A stretch of DNA of 6,619 nucleotides. It comes from CAYONQ01 sp964405375. Its GTDB lineage: Bacteria; Planctomycetota; Phycisphaerae; Sedimentisphaerales; Anaerobacaceae. The notes below the pieces were generated by a model, which did not search any database, had not been told where the DNA came from, and saw only the letters and a list, made by a program, of their open reading frames with translations. Of this stretch, positions 5,490 to 6,619 are shown one piece after another. The position numbers were made by a program, and so were the translations under genes. Positions within the stretch are counted from its first letter, which is position 1. The number at the start of each line of letters is the position of its first letter. The stretch covers positions 1 through 6,619 of the forward strand of contig CAYONQ010000109.1 of the NCBI GenBank assembly GCA_964405375.1, read 5' to 3'.

Positions 5490-6619
5490 ATGGCAAGTAA
5501 AGGATTTACGCATCTTCACCTGCACAGTCAGTACTCACTTCTCGACGGCGCAGTAACCTTCGATAAGCTGCTAAAACGCTGCAAAGAGCTGAATATGGAT
5601 TCGGTTGCGGTTACCGACCACGGCAATATGTTTGGAGCGGTCGAATTTTACACAAAGGCCAGAGCAGCACACATCAAGCCAATCATCGGCATTGAAGCGT
5701 ATATTGCGCCGGCCAGCAGGTTCGACCGGACAAAAAGCTCTATCAGTGATGCCGCATATCACTTGATACTTCTGGCCGAAAACAATACCGGCTATAAGAA
5801 CCTGCTCAAACTGGCAAGCATCGGCTACCTTGAAGGATTTTACTATCGCCCCAGGATTGACAAAGAAATCCTCACCGAGCTAAACGCTGGTCTGATAGCC
5901 ACCTCGGCATGTCTTAAGGGTGAGCTTGCCAGCCTTCTGGCCAATGGCAACGAAAAGGCGGCCGTTGCCGCCATAGAAAGCTATGTGAATATATTCGGCC
6001 CCGACAGATTCTTCATCGAAATCCAGGACCACGAAACCGACAACCCATCTATCCGCAAGGGATTGATAGACCTGGCCCAAAAAATGGGGCTGCCCCTGGT
6101 CGCAACCAACGATGTGCACTTTTTACAGGAAGACGACCACGAGGCACACAACTGCCTGTGCTGCATAAGCACCGGCAAGAACGCCGACGACCCCAACAGA
6201 ATGATTTACCCAAAAGACGTCTTCTTAAAAGGTCCCGAGCAAATGCGTAACATCTTTGCCGAGACCTGCGAGGCCTGTGACAATACGTTGGCAATCGCCG
6301 AGCGTTGCAACGTGGAGCTTGACCTGAAGAGTCGCCACGCCCCACACTTCAAACCGCCTGACGGCTCAACGCCGGAAGAGTTTCTAACCAAAACCTGCCA
6401 CGAAGGGGCAAAGCAAAGATACGGCGAAATTACCCCCACAATAAAAGAAAGACTCGACAGGGAACTGGATATAATCGAATCAAAGGGGTTCGCCAGCTAT
6501 TTTCTTATCGTCTGGGACTTTTGCAATTACGCCCATAAAAACAGTATCCCCGTAGGCGCAAGAGGCAGCGGCGTAGGTACGCTCGTCGGGTACTGCCTCG
6601 GATTGTGCGATGTTGACCC
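5490..6619 (+). CDS. dnaE: DNA polymerase III alpha subunit DnaE, 5' part (runs off the window)
   Basis: An open frame of 376 complete codons continues past the right edge, where a full DnaE would be over 1,100 residues. It is the replicative polymerase subunit. The N-terminal PHP domain has its putative metal ligands in place: THLHLHS (His8, His10, His12), LLDG (Asp19), VTDHGN (Asp43, His44), GIEAY (Glu69), SACLKGE (Cys141) and ATNDVH (Asp208, His210). This resembles the Thermus type more than the degenerate E. coli PHP. The start of the polymerase domain follows (GFASYFLIVWDFCNYAH at 333-349, then IPVGARGSGVGTLVGY at 353-368). This last motif is GPGRGS in E. coli and Thermus, so here it is one residue shorter (ARGSG). 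The ATG at 5490 has AAGGA 11 bases upstream and begins just before the conserved HLHLH. Confidence 0.97.
   Translation, partial: MASKGFTHLHLHSQYSLLDGAVTFDKLLKRCKELNMDSVAVTDHGNMFGAVEFYTKARAAHIKPIIGIEAYIAPASRFDRTKSSISDAAYHLILLAENNTGYKNLLKLASIGYLEGFYYRPRIDKEILTELNAGLIATSACLKGELASLLANGNEKAAVAAIESYVNIFGPDRFFIEIQDHETDNPSIRKGLIDLAQKMGLPLVATNDVHFLQEDDHEAHNCLCCISTGKNADDPNRMIYPKDVFLKGPEQMRNIFAETCEACDNTLAIAERCNVELDLKSRHAPHFKPPDGSTPEEFLTKTCHEGAKQRYGEITPTIKERLDRELDIIESKGFASYFLIVWDFCNYAHKNSIPVGARGSGVGTLVGYCLGLCDVD

Overview
The window looks like ordinary bacterial chromosome of moderate G+C, with widely spaced housekeeping genes on both strands and no phage, plasmid or CRISPR signature. The gene content suggests a Planctomycetota-type bacterium, perhaps an anaerobic Phycisphaerae/Sedimentisphaerales lineage. 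The clues are a DnaE with an intact PHP domain and an unusual RGS loop, a histidine-type bacterial Thi4, and a short stand-alone secretin-like lipoprotein followed by a small proline-rich protein. This assignment comes from reading the proteins, not from a search, and is tentative.

Left part (1-2220), minus strand: a secretin-family lipoprotein gene (2085 to 649) is followed by a 136-residue protein of unknown function (544 to 134). Each has a plausible sigma70-type promoter of its own. The 120-base divergent spacer also carries a 14-base palindrome that overlaps the secretin gene's -35 box. Bases 1-133 hold no recognisable gene.

Middle (2221-4211), plus strand: rimO (radical SAM methylthiotransferase for ribosomal protein S12) and a pgsA-type CDP-alcohol phosphatidyltransferase form a tight two-gene operon. 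At the pgsA stop codon begins a 175-base element with perfect 17-base terminal inverted repeats, flanked by the 5-base direct repeat CTAAG. It fills nearly all of the gap between the convergent pgsA and thi4 genes and looks like a small non-autonomous mobile or palindromic repeat.

Right part (4409-6619): thi4 (thiamine thiazole synthase, sulfide-dependent histidine type) reads leftwards. Its 5' leader carries a clear TPP riboswitch followed by an intrinsic terminator. A 10-bp antiterminator can be drawn between the aptamer's conserved 3' segment and the terminator loop, which gives a concrete model for transcriptional control by thiamine pyrophosphate. Divergently, a strong TTGACA-17-TATGAT promoter drives dnaE (DNA polymerase III alpha), which runs off the right edge after its PHP domain and the start of the polymerase domain. 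The 328-base gene-free stretch 5162-5489 is therefore the thi4 leader, riboswitch, terminator and two divergent promoters.

The most rewarding items are the inverted-repeat element, the riboswitch/terminator arrangement with its His-type Thi4, and the minimal secretin with its unknown small partner. I do not see a wholly new multi-gene system.
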